Of a stretch of 64,000 nucleotides of DNA, positions 60,707 through 64,000 are shown piece by piece; the stretch's first letter is position 1, and the number at the start of each line of letters is the position of its first letter. The notes under the pieces are model-generated. The model was given only the letters and a program-made list of their open reading frames with translations. It had not been told where the DNA came from and searched no databases. Where the stretch lies: assembly GCF_048593165.1 (NCBI RefSeq), contig NZ_CP184271.1. One strand, given 5' to 3'. The stretch is from Pectobacterium sp013449375. GTDB taxonomy: Bacteria; Pseudomonadota; Gammaproteobacteria; Enterobacterales; Enterobacteriaceae. The position numbers and the translations under genes were made by a program.

Positions 60707-62143
60707 ATGAAAGTGACGCTGCCTGATTTCCGTCAAGCGGGTGTATTAGTGGTCGGTGATGTCATGCTGGATCGTTACTGGTATGGGCCGACCAGCCGAA
60801 TTTCACCAGAGGCACCCGTACCTGTGGTCAAGGTGGATACGATCGAAGAGCGCCCAGGCGGCGCGGCGAACGTCGCCATGAACATCGCTGCGCTGGGAGC
60901 GGGATCGCGGCTGGTGGGGCTAACGGGTATTGATGATGCTGCACGTGCACTGAATGCCAAGCTTGGCGAAGTGAATGTGAAGTGCGACTTTGTCTCGGTT
61001 CCTACGCACCCGACGATTACCAAATTGCGTGTGCTGTCGCGTAATCAGCAGTTGATCCGACTGGACTTTGAGGAAGGCTTTGAAGGTATTGATCCTCAGC
61101 CGATCATTGAGCGTATTCAACTGGCACTGCCAAAAATTGGCGCACTGGTGCTGTCCGACTATGCAAAAGGCGCATTAGCACATGTGCAAACTATGATCCA
61201 GACGGCAAAAGCGGCGGGTGTTCCGGTGCTGATCGACCCGAAAGGCACGGATTTTTCCCGCTACCGTGGCGCGACATTACTGACGCCGAACCTGTCTGAG
61301 TTTGAAGCGGTCGCAGGGCGTTGCAAAACGGAAGAAGAGCTGGTTGAGCGCGGCATGCAACTGGTGGCCGATTACGACCTGTCCGCGTTGCTGATTACCC
61401 GTTCCGAGCAAGGGATGACGCTGCTACAGCCAGGCAAGGCACCGCTGCATTTGCCAACGCAGGCACAGGAAGTGTATGACGTGACCGGTGCGGGTGATAC
61501 CGTCATTGGCGTGTTGGCCGCTGCGCTGGCGGCAGGTAACCCGCTGGAAGAAGCCTGTTTCCTAGCGAATGCCGCCGCAGGCGTCGTCGTCGGCAAGCTG
61601 GGGACGTCCACGGTCACGCCGATTGAGCTGGAAAATGCTATCCGCGGCCGTGCCGACACCGGATTTGGCGTGATGACAGAAGAACAGCTGAAAAATGCCG
61701 TTGAACTGGCGCGCCAGCGTGGCGAAAAGATTGTGATGACCAACGGCTGCTTCGATATTCTGCACGCCGGACATGTGTCTTACCTGGCAAATGCCCGCAA
61801 ACTTGGCGACCGGTTAATCGTTGCAGTCAACAGCGATGCCTCAACCAAACGCCTGAAAGGGCCGACTCGCCCCGTCAACCCGCTGCCGCAGCGGATGATC
61901 GTGCTGGGCGCGCTGGAAGCCGTCGACTGGGTTGTACCGTTTGAAGAAGATACGCCGCAGCGCTTGATTGCCAGCATTCTGCCGGACATTCTGGTGAAAG
62001 GCGGAGATTACCAGCCACATGAAATCGCTGGTAGCGAAGAGGTCTGGGCTAACGGTGGTGAAGTGAAAGTCCTGAACTTTGAGGACGGCTGTTCCACGAC
62101 GAACATCATCAACACGATTAAAGCTAACACGTCTCAATCTTAA
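60707..62143 (+). CDS. hldE: Bifunctional heptose-7-phosphate kinase / heptose-1-phosphate adenylyltransferase HldE
   Basis: HldE makes ADP-heptose for the lipopolysaccharide inner core. The N-terminal PfkB-type kinase domain (about 1-320) has GGAANVAMNIAALG and the catalytic VTGAGDTVIGVLAA. The C-terminal nucleotidyltransferase domain (about 345-478) has TNGCFDILHAGHVSYL (HxGH type), KRLKGPTRPV and FEEDTPQRLI. Length 478 matches E. coli (477). The order ygiF-glnE-hldE is conserved. Confidence 0.97.
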   Translation: MKVTLPDFRQAGVLVVGDVMLDRYWYGPTSRISPEAPVPVVKVDTIEERPGGAANVAMNIAALGAGSRLVGLTGIDDAARALNAKLGEVNVKCDFVSVPTHPTITKLRVLSRNQQLIRLDFEEGFEGIDPQPIIERIQLALPKIGALVLSDYAKGALAHVQTMIQTAKAAGVPVLIDPKGTDFSRYRGATLLTPNLSEFEAVAGRCKTEEELVERGMQLVADYDLSALLITRSEQGMTLLQPGKAPLHLPTQAQEVYDVTGAGDTVIGVLAAALAAGNPLEEACFLANAAAGVVVGKLGTSTVTPIELENAIRGRADTGFGVMTEEQLKNAVELARQRGEKIVMTNGCFDILHAGHVSYLANARKLGDRLIVAVNSDASTKRLKGPTRPVNPLPQRMIVLGALEAVDWVVPFEEDTPQRLIASILPDILVKGGDYQPHEIAGSEEVWANGGEVKVLNFEDGCSTTNIINTIKANTSQS

Positions 62144-62197
62144 AAAATAAAACTGACGGTGCTCGAGTGATCCCGACGCCGTTCAGGCCGCAAGCTA

Positions 62198-62234
62198 ATG
62201 ATTCTCGCTCTGACACATCACGGGCGAGAATCAT
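62198..62234 (+). terminator. Hairpin between hldE and ligA
   Basis: ATGATTCTCGC (62198-62208) and GCGAGAATCAT (62224-62234) form a perfect 11-bp stem with a 15-base loop. No T-run follows, so it might be an RNA-stability element or operator rather than a terminator. Confidence 0.5.
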
Positions 62235-62278
62235 AACAATCATAACGCCGACAGGGCGACACGTCAGATAAAACAGGT

Positions 62279-64000
62279 ATGAAACCAGTGAAGAAAGAAC
62301 CAGCCGAAGTGAATGTGGTCGCACTGCGGGTAGCGGAGTTGCGCCGGGTCTTACGCCATCACGAATACAAATATCACGTTGAAGATGCGCCCGAAATTCC
62401 TGATGTTGAATATGACAAACTCATGCAGGAACTGAAAGCGTTAGAGACGGATCACCCCGAGCTGGTAACCAGTGATTCTCCCACGCAGCGAGTGGGGGCA
62501 GCGCCGCTGGCGGCATTTGAACAGGTACGCCATGAAGTGCCGATGTTATCGCTGGATAACGTATTTGATGAAGAGAGCTATCTGGCCTTCAGCAAGCGAA
62601 TTGGCGACAGGCTAAAAAATGGTGACGATCTGACATTCTGCTGTGAGCTAAAACTGGATGGTCTAGCTGTCAGCTTGTTGTATGAAAACGGTGTTCTGGT
62701 ACAGGCGGCTACGCGCGGGGATGGTACGACCGGGGAAAATATCACCAGTAACATTCGTACCGTTGCGGCGATTCCGCTGCGCCTTGAAGGTGAGAATATT
62801 CCGCGCCGTGTTGAAGTGCGCGGTGAAGTGTTTATGAAACACAACGGTTTTGAAAAGCTGAACGAAGAAGCTCGTCGTACGGGGAGTAAAGTGTTTGCCA
62901 ACCCGCGCAATGCTGCGGCTGGATCGCTGCGCCAGCTCGACCCACGCATTACGGCTAAACGTCCGCTGACCTTCTTCTGCTATGGTGTTGGGTTGCTAGA
63001 AGGCGGAGAACTTCCCGCCAGCCACTGGGAACGGTTGATGCAGTTCAAAGCGTGGGGATTGCCGGTGAGCGATAAAATCAAGCGCTGTACCGGTCCGGCC
63101 GAGGTGCTCGATTTTTATCGTCAGGTCGAACAAACCCGCAGTGCGTTAGGCTTTGATATCGACGGCGTCGTTGTCAAAGTTGACTCGCTGGAATTGCAGG
63201 AGCGGTTAGGGTTTGTTGCCCGCGCGCCTCGCTGGGCAGTAGCTTTTAAATTCCCAGCGCAGGAACAACTGACCTGGGTACGTGATGTCGAGTTTCAGGT
63301 TGGGCGCACAGGGGCGATTACGCCAGTCGCGCGTCTGGAACCGGTCGCTGTGGCCGGGGTTATCGTTAGCAACGCCACGCTGCATAATGCCGATGAGATA
63401 GATCGGCTAGGTTTACAGATTGGTGATCGCGTGATTGTGCGTCGAGCGGGGGATGTGATCCCGCAGATCGTTGGCATCGTGGAATCTGAACGGCCAGAAA
63501 CGGTACAACCGATCGTTTTCCCTTCGGCCTGCCCCGTGTGCGGTTCGGATGTTGAACGCGTAGAAGGGGAGGCCGTTACGCGCTGTACCGGTGGGTTGAT
63601 CTGTGGTGCTCAGCGTAAAGAGGCGCTGAAGCATTTTGTTTCTCGCCGTGCGTTGGATGTGGAAGGCATGGGCGATAAGATCATCGATCAGTTGGTGGAA
63701 AAAGAGTACGTCAAGACGCCGGCCGACCTGTTTCGCCTGAGTGCTGGGATTATGACAGGGCTGGATCGCATGGGGCCGAAGTCTGCGATGAATCTGGTCA
63801 ATGCGCTGGAAAAGGCGAAAAGCACGACGCTGGCTCGCTTCCTGTATGCATTGGGGATTCGTGACGTTGGTGAATCAACCGCTGCCAACCTCGCCGCTCA
63901 TTTTGGTTCACTGGAAGCACTTTTTGCTGCCGATGACGAAGCGCTGCTAGCGGTGCCGGATGTCGGTAAAGTTGTTGCTGCACATGTACGTCATTTCCTT
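62279..64000 (+). CDS. ligA: NAD-dependent DNA ligase LigA, truncated by the window end
   Basis: LigA seals nicks in DNA using NAD+. The first 574 residues are visible without a stop. In order: the Ia and adenylation domain with the catalytic lysine Lys125 in CELKLDGLAVS, RGDGTTGE and IDGVVVKV, and the OB domain (EFQVGRTGAITPVARLEP). A four-cysteine zinc finger (CPVCGSDV ... CTGGLICG) and the helix-hairpin-helix region (MGDKIIDQLVEK, ALGIRDVGE) follow. The BRCT domain should follow outside. The ATG at 62279 is preceded by a weak site (AACAGG). The usual upstream partner zipA is absent; hldE is the neighbour. Confidence 0.95.
   Translation, partial: MKPVKKEPAEVNVVALRVAELRRVLRHHEYKYHVEDAPEIPDVEYDKLMQELKALETDHPELVTSDSPTQRVGAAPLAAFEQVRHEVPMLSLDNVFDEESYLAFSKRIGDRLKNGDDLTFCCELKLDGLAVSLLYENGVLVQAATRGDGTTGENITSNIRTVAAIPLRLEGENIPRRVEVRGEVFMKHNGFEKLNEEARRTGSKVFANPRNAAAGSLRQLDPRITAKRPLTFFCYGVGLLEGGELPASHWERLMQFKAWGLPVSDKIKRCTGPAEVLDFYRQVEQTRSALGFDIDGVVVKVDSLELQERLGFVARAPRWAVAFKFPAQEQLTWVRDVEFQVGRTGAITPVARLEPVAVAGVIVSNATLHNADEIDRLGLQIGDRVIVRRAGDVIPQIVGIVESERPETVQPIVFPSACPVCGSDVERVEGEAVTRCTGGLICGAQRKEALKHFVSRRALDVEGMGDKIIDQLVEKEYVKTPADLFRLSAGIMTGLDRMGPKSAMNLVNALEKAKSTTLARFLYALGIRDVGESTAANLAAHFGSLEALFAADDEALLAVPDVGKVVAAHVRHFL

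Noticed and set aside
1..64000. CRISPR array, prophage, integron or complete insertion sequence
   Set aside because: No regularly spaced repeats, no integrase or transposase frame, and no tRNA-adjacent attachment site were found.

Overview
The window is a chromosomal segment of an enterobacterium. Gene content, gene order and protein sequences fit a soft-rot plant pathogen of the genus Pectobacterium or a close relative. This placement is inference from recognised families and synteny; no database search was possible. Most blocks match gene neighbourhoods known from Escherichia coli: aas-lplT preceded by an OmrA/OmrB-type small RNA; hemW-rdgB-yggU-yggT-proC-yggS with divergent yggR; nsrR-rnr-rlmB; yjfL, bsmA, yjfP; rpsF-priB-rpsR-rplI; ytfB, fklB, ytfE; cpdB, cysQ, ytfJ, ytfK, paeA(ytfL), msrA, tamA-tamB-ytfP, ppa; and plsY, folB, uppP, cca, ygiM, ygiF, glnE, hldE. 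The last gene is a truncated ligA.

Layout. 1-2.04 kb: end of an acetyltransferase and a chemoreceptor. 2.3-6.6 kb: small RNA, then lysophospholipid recycling (aas, lplT) and elaA. 6.6-9.4 kb: an accessory stretch with an unexplained GC-rich block, an entericidin-type lipoprotein, a gene remnant, and an AT-rich pair (short-chain dehydrogenase and WYL regulator). 9.4-16.6 kb: the hemW-yggS cluster, an orphan PilT-like ATPase and a PAS-PAS-GAF-GGDEF cyclase. 17-30 kb: housekeeping genes interrupted by three chemoreceptors and by a two-gene RNA/ribosome repair unit, rtcB2-prfH. 30-50 kb: the ribosomal S6 operon and the long ytf block. 50-64 kb: a fifth chemoreceptor, membrane lipid and cell-wall genes, cca, ygiF, glnE, hldE and ligA.

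How the genes work together. Five chemoreceptors lie singly between conserved genes, and only the first ends in a CheR-tether-like pentapeptide. Two have plausible flagellar sigma-28 promoters and one has a perfect FNR palindrome upstream, so input to chemotaxis appears to be wired through different regulators. NsrR (19.0 kb) and a near-consensus NsrR operator in front of ytfE (34.9 kb) form a complete nitric-oxide-response pair. Envelope functions are strongly represented: Aas/LplT, PlsY, UppP, TamA/TamB, HldE, YtfB and entericidin.

The most interesting unit is rtcB2-prfH at 25.8-27.7 kb. It pairs an RNA ligase with a release-factor-like protein and is preceded by a plausible promoter, a leader with a C8 tract, and a 14-codon mini-ORF with a strong ribosome-binding site. 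Several palindromic or tandem repeats (11.2, 24.7, 42.8 and 56.1 kb) are also recorded. No CRISPR array, tRNA, rRNA or intact insertion sequence was seen.
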